Source: Erwinia typographi (GTDB taxonomy: Bacteria > Pseudomonadota > Gammaproteobacteria > Enterobacterales > Enterobacteriaceae). Taken from it: a stretch of 64,000 bases of DNA. The DNA is taken from positions 62,001 to 126,000 of the forward strand of contig NZ_JRUQ01000027.1 in NCBI RefSeq assembly GCF_000773975.1. Direction: 5' to 3'. Positions 1-12,105 of the stretch are shown piece by piece. The position numbers and the translations under genes were made by a program. The notes below the pieces were generated by a model, which was not told the DNA's origin, ran no database searches, and saw only the letters and a program-made list of their open reading frames with translations. The stretch's first letter is position 1. Every line of letters begins with the position of its first letter.

Positions 1-484
1 TGCCGGTAGAGTTAAAACTCCGGCCGTAAAGCGTCACCTGATCTTGCGAAGTGACATCCTGCGTCACGAGGTTTACTACGGCATTATCGGTCTTAATCCG
101 CTCAAGTTGAGCATCTTGCGTCAGGCTGTTGACCTCCACATGACCATAAAGATACAGCATTCGGTCGTTGGTCAGCTTGGCTTTATCCGCCCGGACGGAC
201 CAGGTAGGGATTTTATTCTCATCAAAGGTGGTCATCACCGGGTTATCGAACCAGCTGACGGCCTCGGCTGAAAAATAGGTCACTTTATCCGAGACAAGCT
301 TGTAGTTCAGAGCGCCCTGCGGGTTATATACCACGGTATTTGAGGTCTGGCTTGTGTAGGTCGGCTCCTGGTCGTTACTGGCCACAGGAGTGTCGCTGTC
401 ATCTGTACCGGTCAGGTTCCAGCCAATCAGCACAATGGCCACCAGAGCCAATAACAGCGTAATCCAACGTCTGGTTTTACTCAT
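1..484 (-). CDS. lptC: LPS export protein LptC (partial, 3' end outside window)
   Basis: LptC is the bitopic inner-membrane protein that takes lipopolysaccharide from LptB2FG and passes it to periplasmic LptA. The visible 161 codons start with ATG at 484, overlapping the kdsC stop as ATGA. They show a short basic N-terminus, one membrane anchor at about residues 7-24, and then a beta-rich periplasmic domain. The family is about 190 residues, so roughly 30 C-terminal residues lie beyond the window edge. Co-directional kdsC and kdsD lie upstream, as in E. coli, where lptA and lptB follow. Identity is secure from sequence and context. Confidence 0.95.
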   Translation of the reverse strand, partial: MSKTRRWITLLLALVAIVLIGWNLTGTDDSDTPVASNDQEPTYTSQTSNTVVYNPQGALNYKLVSDKVTYFSAEAVSWFDNPVMTTFDENKIPTWSVRADKAKLTNDRMLYLYGHVEVNSLTQDAQLERIKTDNAVVNLVTQDVTSQDQVTLYGRSFNSTG

Positions 485-1047
485 ACAGACTGCCCTTTGG
501 CCTCATCAAACTTATCCTGTGCTATCAATATCAGATCGCAAATCTCGCGTACCGCGCCGCGCCCGCCCGCAATTCGGGTTACATAGTCTGCACGGGGCAG
601 CAGAACCGGATGCGCATCCGCCACGGTGACGCTGAGGCCCACTTCGGCCATTACCGGCCAGTCAATCAGATCGTCGCCAATGTAGGCGACCTGGTCGGGG
701 CGAAGCGCTAGTGTATCCAGAAGTTCATGGAAGGCCAAAAGCTTATCAGATTGTCCCTGGTAAAGATGCGTAATACCCAGGGTCGCGCAGCGATCTTCCA
801 GCAATTTTGCCTTGCGGCCGGTAATAATGGCGACCTCCACGTCTGAAGTCAGCAGGCAGCGGATGCCATAACCGTCGCGAACGTTAAAAGCCTTAAGCTC
901 TTCCCCGTTGTTGCCCTGATAGATCACACCGTCCGACATCACGCCGTCCACGTCGCAAATTAGCAGCCTGACGTTTCGCGCTCGCGTCATTACCTGCTGG
1001 CTTACTTCGCCATAACAGGTTTCAACCCACTCTGAAGCAGTACTCAT
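481..1047 (-). CDS. kdsC: 3-deoxy-D-manno-octulosonate 8-phosphate phosphatase KdsC
   Basis: KdsC hydrolyses KDO 8-phosphate to KDO, the core sugar linking lipid A to the rest of LPS. The 188-residue product has the usual family length. It carries the HAD motif DVDGVMSDG at about residues 32-40, with the nucleophile and general acid aspartates, and a late GDDLIDWPVM motif for Mg2+ binding. It is a cap-less C0 HAD enzyme acting as a cytosolic tetramer. It lies 17 bp after kdsD and overlaps lptC by 4 bp, so LPS sugar synthesis and LPS export are translated from one message. Confidence 0.97.
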   Translation of the reverse strand: MSTASEWVETCYGEVSQQVMTRARNVRLLICDVDGVMSDGVIYQGNNGEELKAFNVRDGYGIRCLLTSDVEVAIITGRKAKLLEDRCATLGITHLYQGQSDKLLAFHELLDTLALRPDQVAYIGDDLIDWPVMAEVGLSVTVADAHPVLLPRADYVTRIAGGRGAVREICDLILIAQDKFDEAKGQSV

Positions 1048-1064
1048 TTGTCTTCCGATCCTTG

Positions 1065-2051
1065 TTAAACCACGCCCGCGCGCAGCATGTCATGCATATG
1101 GACTACGCCCAGCAGCGTATCGCCATCGGCGACCATCACCGAGGTGATGTTCCGACTCTGCATCAGATTGAGCGCATCCACAGCCAGCAGGTTAGGGCGC
1201 ACCCGGATGCCGCCAGGCGTCATCACGCTGGCAATGCTGGCCTTCTGGATATCAATGCCCATATCAAACACCCTGCGCAGGTCACCATCGGTAAAGATGC
1301 CTTCAATCTTCATCAGATCGTTACAGATTACCGTCATGCCCATGTTTTTGCGGGTGATTTCAAGCAGCGCATCGCGGAGCGAAGCGTCGCGGCTGACGTG
1401 AGGGATCTCGTCACCGCTGTGCATAATGTCATTCACGGTTAGCAGTAGCTTACGACCCAGCGCACCGCCTGGGTGGGACAGGGCAAAGTCTTCTGCGGTG
1501 AAGCCGCGCGCTTTTAGCAGCGCCACCGCCAGAGCATCGCCCATGACCAGCGTCGCTGTGGTGCTTGAGGTTGGCGCCAGGCCCAGCGGACAGGCTTCCT
1601 GCGGTACTTTAACACAGAGATGGATATCCGCCGCACGCCCCATTGCGCTATCAGGCTTGCTGGTCATGCAAATTAGCGAGACGTGCAGCCGTTTCAGTAC
1701 CGGGATGAGCGCCAGAATTTCAGAAGACTCGCCGGAGTTTGAGATCGCAATCACGATATCGCCCGCGCTGACCATGCCAAGGTCGCCGTGGCTGGCTTCG
1801 GCAGGGTGCACGAAAAATGCCGGGGTGCCGGTGCTGGCAAAGGTCGCCGCCATTTTTTTGCCGATGTGGCCGGATTTCCCCATCCCCATCACCACCACTT
1901 TGCCCAGGCAGCCGTAGATGCGCTCGCAGGCCAGTGTAAAATCGTCGTTGATGTACTGATCGAGCTGCTCCAGGCCCTGACGTTCGATATTCAGGACATC
2001 TTTCCCAGCCTGCTGAAAGTCGAAGCCGGGGTTGAAATTGCCAGGTGCCAT
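1065..2051 (-). CDS. kdsD: D-arabinose 5-phosphate isomerase KdsD
   Basis: KdsD interconverts ribulose 5-phosphate and arabinose 5-phosphate, the first committed precursor of KDO. From ATG at 2051 the protein has 328 residues, the same as the E. coli enzyme. The start is favoured by an AAGGA motif nine bases upstream; an ATG three codons earlier would sit too close to that motif. A sugar-isomerase (SIS) domain fills the first half, with a GMGKSGHIGKK loop, and two CBS domains fill the last third. It begins 14 bp after yrbG in the same transcriptional direction. Confidence 0.96.
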   Translation of the reverse strand: MAPGNFNPGFDFQQAGKDVLNIERQGLEQLDQYINDDFTLACERIYGCLGKVVVMGMGKSGHIGKKMAATFASTGTPAFFVHPAEASHGDLGMVSAGDIVIAISNSGESSEILALIPVLKRLHVSLICMTSKPDSAMGRAADIHLCVKVPQEACPLGLAPTSSTTATLVMGDALAVALLKARGFTAEDFALSHPGGALGRKLLLTVNDIMHSGDEIPHVSRDASLRDALLEITRKNMGMTVICNDLMKIEGIFTDGDLRRVFDMGIDIQKASIASVMTPGGIRVRPNLLAVDALNLMQSRNITSVMVADGDTLLGVVHMHDMLRAGVV

Positions 2052-2065
2052 AATATCCATTCCTT

Positions 2066-3046
2066 TTACCAGAGGGTAGCCGAGGGCAGCCAGTAAAGCA
2101 GGGCCACCCAGGCAACAAAGCCTGAGAGCAGCAGCGCGCCGGCTACTCGTCCGATACGGCGGCTGCGTTGCAGACAGATTAAGGCAAACAGCGCGCTGAC
2201 GCCCAGCATGACCCAATAGTCACGGGCAAAAGCATGCGCATCAATATCGCCCGGATGTATCAGCGCCGGAACGCCAAGCACAATGGCAATATTGTAGATG
2301 TTAGAACCGATCAGGTTGCCGATGGCAATGTCATCTTCCCCTTTCAGCGCCCCGGCAATCACCGTAGCCAGTTCTGGCAGGCTGGTGCCGACGGAAATCA
2401 CGGTCAGGCCGATGACCAGTTCGCTGATGCCATAAAAGTCCGCCAGCACGGTGGCATTGTCGATCACCATCCGTGTTGACATGGGCAGGATAATCAGCGC
2501 CACCGCGAGCCATAAAAAGGCCACCGTATTGCCAGCATCGTCACGCGGCAGTTCGGCCAACTGCTCGCGCGTCAGCGAATCGTTGTTGTCACGCTCGGCC
2601 CTGCGCGCAATTTTGATAATAAAAAGGAGATAGGCGGCGGCAATGGCAATCAGCGCCAAACCGTCATTGCGGCCGAGATTATTATCAAACAACATGACGC
2701 CGCATAATAATGTGACCAGCAGCATTAAGGGCAGTTCACGGCGCACCAGATTTGAATGAACGGTCAGCGGATGAAGCAGGGCGGCGCCACCGAGGATCAG
2801 CAGAATATTCGTAATGTTAGAACCCATGGCGGTGCCAACGGCAATATCCATCTGGCCATGGGTCGCGGCAGAGAAAGAGACGATCAGTTCGGGCAGCGAG
2901 GTGCCAATGCCGACCACGGTCATGCCAATAATCAGAGGGGGAATGCCCAGCGCGCGGCTAAGTATGGCAGCGCTAAAGACCAGACGATCTGCACCATATA
3001 CCAGTAGAACTAAACCGATAATCAATAGTGCTATTGCTACGAGCAT
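2066..3046 (-). CDS. yrbG: Calcium/sodium antiporter YrbG
   Basis: This is a member of the CaCA cation/calcium exchanger superfamily in the inner membrane. The 326-residue protein is about ten hydrophobic helices arranged as an inverted duplication. The signature GTSLPEL occurs once in each half, and each is followed by a GSN.xNI motif (GSNITNI and GSNIYNI), which supply the ion-binding acidic and polar residues. In E. coli the physiological role is not settled, so the substrate comes from the family. It heads the leftward kdsD-kdsC-lptC unit and is divergent from mlaF. Confidence 0.95.
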   Translation of the reverse strand: MLVAIALLIIGLVLLVYGADRLVFSAAILSRALGIPPLIIGMTVVGIGTSLPELIVSFSAATHGQMDIAVGTAMGSNITNILLILGGAALLHPLTVHSNLVRRELPLMLLVTLLCGVMLFDNNLGRNDGLALIAIAAAYLLFIIKIARRAERDNNDSLTREQLAELPRDDAGNTVAFLWLAVALIILPMSTRMVIDNATVLADFYGISELVIGLTVISVGTSLPELATVIAGALKGEDDIAIGNLIGSNIYNIAIVLGVPALIHPGDIDAHAFARDYWVMLGVSALFALICLQRSRRIGRVAGALLLSGFVAWVALLYWLPSATLW

Positions 3047-3271
3047 GAAGTGTCCTTTGAATCGGGTCTTATCGTCGGCTCGCCTTGCGCGACGAGTAAA
3101 GCAGAAAAGTTAAGTTAATGTGCTGATTTTGACGTTCTGAAAGCAAAAAGTAAAACTTATGCCAACTTTAGCCACGTCTTCGAGGTAAGTTTCTGTAAAA
3201 GTGTCCAGTCCACCAGGTAATACGCTACCATCGGAGGTAAATTATATGCCTGAAATCCTGGAGAGATTATT

Positions 3272-4084
3272 ATGAGTCAGACGGAGACGAATTTGGTAGA
3301 TGTCCGCGGCGTAAGCTTTTCCCGCGGAGAGAGACCCGTATTCGATAACATCTCGCTGACGGTGCCAAAAGGGAAAGTCACGGCCATTATGGGCCCATCA
3401 GGCATTGGAAAAACGACCTTATTACGCCTGATTGGCGGCCAGTTGCGCCCGGACAGCGGGGAAATCTGGTTTAACGGTGAAAATATCCCCAGCCTGTCTC
3501 GCTCGCGGCTGTACGAAGCCAGAAAAAAAATGAGCATGTTGTTTCAGTCCGGCGCGCTATTTACTGACCTCAACGTCTTTGATAACGTCGCCTGGCCGCT
3601 GCGTGAACATACCCGGCTTCCGCCTCAGCTGCTGCACAGTACGGTAATGATGAAGCTGGAAGCGGTGGGGTTGCGCGGCGCCGCGCTGCTGAAACCCTCG
3701 GAACTCTCCGGCGGCATGGCGCGTCGTGCCGCGCTGGCTCGTGCCATTGCGCTGGAACCCGACCTGATCATGTTTGACGAACCGTTTGTCGGTCAGGACC
3801 CGATCACTATGGGCGTGCTGGTGAAACTGATTGATGAGTTGAACCACTCACTGGGAATGACCTGCATTGTCGTATCGCATGACGTACCGGAAGTCCTGAG
3901 CATTGCCGACTATGCCTATATTATCGCCGGGCAGAAAGTGATTGCCCAGGGCACCGCCCAGGCTCTGCATGACAATGAGGACGCGCGCGTGCGCCAGTTT
4001 ATTGATGGGATCGCAGATGGTCCGGTGCCGTTTCGCTTCCCGGCAGGGGATTATCTGCAAGACTTAACCGGTTCAGGGAGTTAA
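3272..4084 (+). CDS. mlaF: Phospholipid transport ATP-binding protein MlaF
   Basis: MlaF is the ATPase of the MlaFEDB complex, which moves phospholipids between the inner membrane and periplasmic MlaC to keep the outer membrane asymmetric. The 270 residues contain Walker A GPSGIGKTT (41-49), ABC signature LSGGM (145-149), Walker B LIMFDE (165-170) and the switch histidine in VVSHD. A C-terminal extension beyond the core ABC domain is present, as in E. coli, where it contacts the partner subunit. It is first gene of a tight five-gene operon. The start ATG has a GGAGAG motif ten bases upstream. Confidence 0.97.
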   Translation: MSQTETNLVDVRGVSFSRGERPVFDNISLTVPKGKVTAIMGPSGIGKTTLLRLIGGQLRPDSGEIWFNGENIPSLSRSRLYEARKKMSMLFQSGALFTDLNVFDNVAWPLREHTRLPPQLLHSTVMMKLEAVGLRGAALLKPSELSGGMARRAALARAIALEPDLIMFDEPFVGQDPITMGVLVKLIDELNHSLGMTCIVVSHDVPEVLSIADYAYIIAGQKVIAQGTAQALHDNEDARVRQFIDGIADGPVPFRFPAGDYLQDLTGSGS

Positions 4085-4091
4085 TTAACTG

Positions 4092-4874
4092 ATGTTGCTA
4101 CGTGCACTTGGGGCTCTGGGGAAACAGGGAATCAATACCTGCGCTTCCTTTGGACGTGCCGGATTAATGCTCTTTCATGCGCTGGTGGGCATTCCCCGCT
4201 TTCGCCAGCATGCGCCTCTGCTGATAAAACAGCTCTACAGTATTGGGGTACTCTCCCTGCTGATTGTGATGGTCTCCGGGCTGTTCATCGGGATGGTGCT
4301 GGGCTTGCAGGGATATCTGGTGCTGAACACTTACGGCGCGGACAGCAGCCTTGGGATGCTGGTGGCGCTCTCGCTGCTGCGCGAGCTGGGACCGGTGGTC
4401 ACCGCGCTGCTGTTTGCCGGCAGGGCGGGTTCTGCGCTAACCGCGGAAATTGGCCTGATGAAGGCGACAGAGCAGCTTTCCAGCATGGAAATGATGGCGG
4501 TCGATCCGCTGCGTCGGATTATTTCTCCCCGTTTCTGGGCAGGCTTTATCAGTATGCCGCTGCTGGCGCTGATTTTCGTGGCCGTGGGTATTGTGGGCGG
4601 CGCTATCGTTGGCGTGAGCTGGAAAGGGATCGACAGCGGCTTCTTCTGGTCGGCGATGCAGAATGCCGTTGATGTACGCAAGGATATTGTGAATTGCGTC
4701 ATCAAAAGCGCGGTCTTCGCCTTCACGGTGACCTGGATTGCTCTGTTTAATGGTTATGATGCGATCCCCACTTCAGAAGGGATTAGCCGGGCAACCACTC
4801 GCACTGTGGTACATGCTTCTCTGGCTGTACTCGGTTTAGATTTTGTGCTGACTGCACTGATGTTTGGGAACTGA
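4092..4874 (+). CDS. mlaE: Phospholipid ABC transporter permease MlaE
   Basis: MlaE is the membrane-spanning subunit of the Mla phospholipid transporter. The 260-residue protein matches the family length. It has an amphipathic N-terminal region, a loop of the type [20 protein letters not shown] (about residues 100-119), which is the hallmark of MlaE permeases, and several further hydrophobic helices. It starts 7 bp after mlaF and ends 4 bp before mlaD, which indicates co-translation. Function follows from strong family and operon identity. Confidence 0.97.
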   Translation: MLLRALGALGKQGINTCASFGRAGLMLFHALVGIPRFRQHAPLLIKQLYSIGVLSLLIVMVSGLFIGMVLGLQGYLVLNTYGADSSLGMLVALSLLRELGPVVTALLFAGRAGSALTAEIGLMKATEQLSSMEMMAVDPLRRIISPRFWAGFISMPLLALIFVAVGIVGGAIVGVSWKGIDSGFFWSAMQNAVDVRKDIVNCVIKSAVFAFTVTWIALFNGYDAIPTSEGISRATTRTVVHASLAVLGLDFVLTALMFGN

Positions 4875-4878
4875 TTCA

Positions 4879-5439
4879 ATGCAAACGAAAAAGAGCGAAA
4901 TTTGGGTAGGGGTATTTTTACTGCTGGCGCTGTGCGCGGCCCTGTTCCTGTGCCTGCGGGTGGCCGATTTAAAATCTCTCGGTAATGAGCCCACCTGGAG
5001 GCTGTATGCCACTTTCGACAATGTCGGCGGCCTTAAAACAGGCTCGCCGGTTAAGATTGGCGGCGTGTTGATTGGTCGGGTTTCAGCTATCGAACTGGAC
5101 AGCAAAACCTACTCGCCGCGCGTTTCGATGGATATCGAACAGAAATATAATCAGCTGCCGGACACCAGCTCGCTGGCGATAAGAACCTCTGGTCTGCTGG
5201 GCGAGCAGTATCTGGCGCTGAACGTCGGCTTCGACGATCCTGATATGGGAACGGCTATGCTTAAAGACGGCAGCACTGTTCAGGACACCAAATCAGCGAT
5301 GGTGCTTGAAGATCTGATTGGCCAGTTCTTGTATAAGAGCGGCGATGGTAATGACAGTAACAAAGCTTCGTCGGCGGCACCGGAAGCAAACGGGCAACCC
5401 GCGCCGGCTGCAACGACTAATCCAAACGAGGACAAGTAA
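4879..5439 (+). CDS. mlaD: MCE-domain lipid-binding protein MlaD
   Basis: MlaD is the membrane-anchored subunit whose hexameric MCE ring forms the lipid channel on the periplasmic side of MlaFEB. The chosen ATG ([11 protein letters not shown]) gives 186 residues and lies just after the mlaE stop; an in-frame upstream ATG would overlap mlaE by 11 bases and lacks conservation. One transmembrane helix (about residues 8-26) is followed by the MCE domain (about 39-117) and a low-complexity Ala/Pro/Asn tail. The last base of the stop is the first base of the mlaC start (TAATG). Confidence 0.96.
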   Translation: MQTKKSEIWVGVFLLLALCAALFLCLRVADLKSLGNEPTWRLYATFDNVGGLKTGSPVKIGGVLIGRVSAIELDSKTYSPRVSMDIEQKYNQLPDTSSLAIRTSGLLGEQYLALNVGFDDPDMGTAMLKDGSTVQDTKSAMVLEDLIGQFLYKSGDGNDSNKASSAAPEANGQPAPAATTNPNEDK

Positions 5440-6074
5440 TGCTTAAACGTTTTCTGATCATGGCAATGCTGATCGTTGCCCCGCTGGCGGCCAACGCTGC
5501 GGCGGATCAAACTAACCCTTATCAACTGATGAATGAGGCGGCGGGTAAAACCTTCACCCGTTTGAAGACCGAGCAGCCTAAAATCAAGCAGAACCCCGAT
5601 TATCTCCGCCAGGTCGTGCGTGAAGAGCTGCTGCCCTATGTGCAGATTAAGTATGCTGGCGCATTAGTGCTGGGGCGTTATTACAAAGAGGCCACGCCAG
5701 CCCAGCGAGAAGCCTACTTCACCGCGTTCGGCGATTATCTGGCCCAGGCCTACGGCCAGGCGCTGGCGCTGTATAACGGTCAGACCTATCAGATTGCTCC
5801 TGAACAGCCTTACGCCGATAAAAACATCATCGCTATCCGCGTGACTATCATCGATCCTCACGGTCGCCCTCCCGTTCGCCTGGACTTCCAGTGGCGCAAA
5901 AACAGCCGCACCGGCGACTGGCAAGCTTATGACATGATTGCCGAAGGGGTAAGCATGATCACCACCAAACAAAACGAGTGGAGCGATACGCTGCGCCAGA
6001 AGGGCATTGACGGCCTGACCACTCAGTTGAAATCCTATGCCAGTCAGCCTATCAAGCTGGATAAGCAGCAGTAA
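5439..6074 (+). CDS. mlaC: Periplasmic phospholipid-binding protein MlaC
   Basis: MlaC shuttles phospholipid across the periplasm between outer-membrane MlaA-porin and inner-membrane MlaFEDB. The 211 residues equal the E. coli length. There is a clear signal peptide ([20 protein letters not shown]) with a likely cleavage at ANA/AADQ. The mature part is the alpha/beta Tol_Tol_Ttg2 fold, with conserved GRYYK and RLDFQWR segments. It overlaps mlaD and mlaB at one base each, so the operon is translationally coupled. Confidence 0.97.
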   Translation: MLKRFLIMAMLIVAPLAANAAADQTNPYQLMNEAAGKTFTRLKTEQPKIKQNPDYLRQVVREELLPYVQIKYAGALVLGRYYKEATPAQREAYFTAFGDYLAQAYGQALALYNGQTYQIAPEQPYADKNIIAIRVTIIDPHGRPPVRLDFQWRKNSRTGDWQAYDMIAEGVSMITTKQNEWSDTLRQKGIDGLTTQLKSYASQPIKLDKQQ

Positions 6075-6370
6075 TGAGTGAACTACTGAGCTGGCGCCTT
6101 GACGCTAACCAACTGCGGCTCTCCGGGGAGCTGCAGCGTGAGACGCTCTTAGCGCTTTGGCAGCAGCGTGAAACGGTAATGACACAGGTCGATACAATCG
6201 ACGTTTCAGCCCTGGACAGGGTCGATTCTGCCGGTCTGGCGCTGCTGGTGCATTTAAGGCAGATTGCGCTGAGCCAGGGGAAAGCCCCGCAGTTCACCGG
6301 CATCACCGACAAACTTCGATCGCTGATCGATCTGTATAACCTGCAGCAGATCATTGTTTCACGCGGTTAA
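6074..6370 (+). CDS. mlaB: STAS-domain protein MlaB
   Basis: MlaB is the small cytoplasmic STAS subunit that binds MlaF and is needed for assembly and activity of the transporter. The 98 residues form one STAS domain, with the typical core IDVSALDRVDSAGLALLVHL around residues 40-60, including the Ser/Thr-containing DSAGLA loop. It is the last gene of mlaFEDCB. An intrinsic terminator follows 28 bp after the stop. Divergence from E. coli is higher here than in mlaC or mlaE, but length and position leave little doubt. Confidence 0.95.
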   Translation: MSELLSWRLDANQLRLSGELQRETLLALWQQRETVMTQVDTIDVSALDRVDSAGLALLVHLRQIALSQGKAPQFTGITDKLRSLIDLYNLQQIIVSRG

Positions 6371-6397
6371 AACGGCCGCCTGGAACGCAACAGAACC

Positions 6398-6424
6398 AGC
6401 CCCTGACCCGTCAGGGGCTTTTTG
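6398..6424 (+). terminator. Intrinsic terminator after mlaB
   Basis: A nine-base stem AGCCCCTGA / TCAGGGGCT with a four-base loop is followed by a run of five T. It closes the mla operon and separates it from ibaG. Confidence 0.9.
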
Positions 6425-6493
6425 CTTGTTTAAGATAGCGGCACTTTCTACTACTATGTGTGCCTGTTTATCATCAACCAACTTTAGAGCCTC

Positions 6494-6748
6494 ATGGAAA
6501 CTAGTGAAATTCAAGCCGTGCTGATGGACGCGTTATCGTTGCAGGAAGTCCACGTAACTGGCGATGGCAGCCACTTTCAGGTTATCGCCGTAGGCGAACT
6601 GTTTGGCGAGCTGAGCCGGGTCAAAAAACAGCAGACGGTCTATGCGCCGCTGATGGCCTACATCGCTGACAACCGCATCCATGCCGTCTCGATCAAAACT
6701 TATACCCCCGATGAGTGGGCGCGCGACCGTAAATTAAACGGTTTCTAA
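6494..6748 (+). CDS. ibaG: BolA-family protein IbaG
   Basis: IbaG (YrbA) is a BolA-like protein; in E. coli it is linked to acid stress and pairs with monothiol glutaredoxin in iron-sulfur handling. The 84 residues have the E. coli length. The BolA core is visible: [12 protein letters not shown] near residue 24, then [13 protein letters not shown], and the C-terminal [14 protein letters not shown]. It sits between the mla operon terminator and murA, as in E. coli. The precise role is family knowledge rather than readable here. Confidence 0.95.
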   Translation: METSEIQAVLMDALSLQEVHVTGDGSHFQVIAVGELFGELSRVKKQQTVYAPLMAYIADNRIHAVSIKTYTPDEWARDRKLNGF

Positions 6749-6800
6749 GCTGCTTTACTACGCTCCCCGGCCACACTATGGCGAGGCGGGCAGGATTTAA

Positions 6801-8087
<1,287 letters not shown>

Positions 8088-8109
8088 TCTGCCAGCAATC
8101 AATAACGAA

Positions 8110-8135
8110 AGGCGGTAGATAACTACCGCCTTTTT
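8110..8135 (+). terminator. Intrinsic terminator after murA
   Basis: The stem AGGCGGTAG / CTACCGCCT with loop ATAA is followed by TTTTT. It lies 22 bp after the murA stop and directly abuts the 3' end of the convergent sfsB gene. Confidence 0.92.
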
Positions 8136-8136
8136 G

Positions 8137-8397
8137 CTATTTCCTGATTAACTTTTTACGGTCAATCAGGTCTTTGGTCACGGGATCGTAATAGCGACTC
8201 GGCCAAATCTCAGCGGGATGGATGTTGAGCGCCTGCGCAATCAGCCACTCCCCTTTAGGCCACGGGCGAAATAGCGCGTTGGCCAGCGTAGACGAACTCA
8301 ATCCCGCTTCCCGTGAAACGCAGGCGAGGTTGGTTCCTTTTTTTCGCAGGCTCGCGATAATGTCGGCGTTATGCCAGTCTTTTTTTATATGCAACAT
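8137..8397 (-). CDS. sfsB: Ner-like DNA-binding regulator SfsB
   Basis: SfsB (Nlp) is a small helix-turn-helix protein related to the Ner repressor of phage Mu. In E. coli it was found as a multicopy activator of maltose genes. From the chosen ATG the protein has 86 residues; this start has an excellent AAGGAGGAG six bases upstream, whereas an ATG seven codons earlier would overlap that site. Visible family blocks are DIIASLRKKGT, GLSSSTLANAL and RPWPKGEWLIAQAL, then IWPSRY. It is convergent with murA. The natural target genes are unknown. Confidence 0.9.
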   Translation of the reverse strand: MLHIKKDWHNADIIASLRKKGTNLACVSREAGLSSSTLANALFRPWPKGEWLIAQALNIHPAEIWPSRYYDPVTKDLIDRKKLIRK

Positions 8398-8698
8398 GCG
8401 TGTCTCCTCCTTGTACACTTGATCTCATCTGGACATCTCCAGCAAAGTCTCGGCATGATTTACGGTTAATGCCCGGTAACAACTCTCGATTACAGAGTGA
8501 TTTTTATAGCAATAATTGGATTAAAGATTCCAGTAATTTCCAAATATTTGATTGGATTTGTGCTACAGCGCGCAAAAAGTAGCAAAAAGTCTTCTGTTGT
8601 TACATTTGGCAAATGACAGGGAGAGGGACATGGCGAGGTGCGCGTCAGCAAAAATCGGGAAGATGCAGAGTACAGCGCGGAGTGCCGCGCTGTGCAGG
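8398..8698 (-). other. Gene-free stretch between ispB and sfsB, with a hairpin
   Basis: About 300 bases lie between the ispB stop and the sfsB start. The only structure seen is a strong hairpin at 8672-8693 (stem ACAGCGCGG / CCGCGCTGT) just downstream of ispB. It lacks a T-run and so is at best a weak terminator or a 3'-end stabiliser. The rest is AT-rich, probably holds the sfsB promoter, and shows no convincing gene. Confidence 0.5.
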
Positions 8699-9670
8699 TT
8701 AAAACTCGCGCTGTACTGACATATGGGCCAGCGCCTCGAGGGCGCTACGCCACGGGGACTCAGGAAGCGTTTTCAGGGCGATAATCGCCTTATCCGCTTC
8801 ATGTTCAGCCGCCTGCCGCGTCCATTCGAGGGAGCCGCACTGGCGCATGGTTTCCAGAACCGGCTCCAGCAAATGACGGCCGTTGCCTTGCTCAATCGCG
8901 GCGCGGATCATCTGCGACTGCTCTGGGGTGCCATTGCGCATAGCGTGGAGCAACGGCAGGGTGGGTTTACCTTCGCTCAGGTCATCACCGACATTTTTAC
9001 CGAGGGTCTGACCATCGGCGCTGTAATCCAGCAGATCGTCGATCAGCTGGAAAGCGGTGCCGATGTAGCGACCGTAATCCTGTAGGGCTTTTTCCTGCTC
9101 CGGCGTGGCCTCAGCCAGAATGGCCGAGGACTGGGCGGCGGCTTCAAACAGGCGGGCGGTTTTGCTGTAGATGACCCGCATGTAGCTCTCTTCCGTGATG
9201 TCGGGGTCGTTGCAGTTCATCAACTGCAGCACCTCGCCTTCGGCAATCACATTCACCGCTTCTGACATCAGGGCCAGCACGCGAAGCGAGCCGAGGCTGG
9301 TCATCATCTGGAAGGCGCGCGTGTAGATAAAGTCGCCAACCAGCACGCTGGCAGCGTTGCCAAAGGCGGCATTAGCCGTCGCTTTTCCCCGGCGCATATC
9401 CGACTCGTCCACCACATCATCATGAAGAAGGGTGGCGGTGTGGATAAACTCAATCAGAGCCGCTACGGTAACGTGCTGTTTTCCAGTGTAATTTACGGCG
9501 CGGGCCGCTAAAACGGCAATCATTGGGCGGATGCGTTTACCTCCCCCGCTAATGATGTAGTAACCCAGCTGATTGATGAGGGAAACCTCAGAGTTCAGCT
9601 GTTCGAGGATGGTTGCATTGACGTCCGCCATATCCTGCGCGGTGAGTTCGTTTATCTGTTCTAAGTTCAT
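8699..9670 (-). CDS. ispB: Octaprenyl diphosphate synthase IspB
   Basis: IspB builds the C40 side chain of ubiquinone and menaquinone by adding isopentenyl units to farnesyl diphosphate. The 323-residue enzyme carries both aspartate-rich motifs of trans-prenyltransferases, DDVVD (84-88) and DDLLD (211-215), plus the GGGKRIRP IPP-binding segment near residue 42. It is cytosolic and essential in E. coli. It is divergent from rplU across about 256 bp. Its products feed the ubiquinone pathway, to which ubiT/U/V in this window also belong. Confidence 0.97.
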   Translation of the reverse strand: MNLEQINELTAQDMADVNATILEQLNSEVSLINQLGYYIISGGGKRIRPMIAVLAARAVNYTGKQHVTVAALIEFIHTATLLHDDVVDESDMRRGKATANAAFGNAASVLVGDFIYTRAFQMMTSLGSLRVLALMSEAVNVIAEGEVLQLMNCNDPDITEESYMRVIYSKTARLFEAAAQSSAILAEATPEQEKALQDYGRYIGTAFQLIDDLLDYSADGQTLGKNVGDDLSEGKPTLPLLHAMRNGTPEQSQMIRAAIEQGNGRHLLEPVLETMRQCGSLEWTRQAAEHEADKAIIALKTLPESPWRSALEALAHMSVQREF

Positions 9671-9827
9671 CAGTCTGTTCAGCTATTGCTCAGTATGCTG
9701 CTATGATAAGCGTCTTTACCCGTGCCTGCGGCATAATAATGTATAACAGATTGTACTGGAAAATCGGCGGAGCGAAACAATTGCCTGCGCTTTGCGTTTT
9801 TTTTCTGCAATACCCCGTATCAGGCAC

Positions 9828-9856
9828 TTGTCATTCCCCCCGAACTTGCGTAGAAT
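9828..9856 (+). promoter_or_regulatory. Sigma-70 promoter of rplU-rpmA
   Basis: TTGTCA (9828-9833) and TAGAAT (9851-9856) are separated by 17 bp. A GC-rich discriminator, TCGCGCCC, follows; such discriminators are typical of stringently controlled ribosomal promoters. Transcription would start about 65 bp before rplU. Confidence 0.8.
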
Positions 9857-9887
9857 TCGCGCCCTATTGTGAATATTTATAGCGTAG

Positions 9888-10238
<351 letters not shown>

Positions 10239-10250
10239 GAGGAGATCTGA

Positions 10251-10511
<261 letters not shown>

Positions 10512-10561
10512 GGTTTTCGTGCCCGAAAGCGGTACCTGATATCGCTTTCTGCAGCGAATCG

Positions 10562-10591
10562 AAAAGCCCCGCTTTGATGGCGGGGCTTTTT
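10562..10591 (+). terminator. Intrinsic terminator after rpmA
   Basis: An eleven-base stem AAAAGCCCCGC / GCGGGGCTTTT with a seven-base loop ends in a T-run. It closes the rplU-rpmA transcript, so obgE probably has its own promoter. Confidence 0.92.
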
Positions 10592-12029
<1,438 letters not shown>

Positions 12030-12036
12030 GCCGAAC

Positions 12037-12064
12037 AGGGGACACAAAATGTGTCCCCTTTTTT
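12037..12064 (+). terminator. Intrinsic terminator after obgE
   Basis: The stem AGGGGACAC / GTGTCCCCT with a five-base loop runs into six T. It lies between obgE and the convergent pmrB. Confidence 0.92.
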
Positions 12065-12105
12065 AACGCTGGTGCGGCATTGCTGCCGGAGGTGGATGCC
12101 TGCGG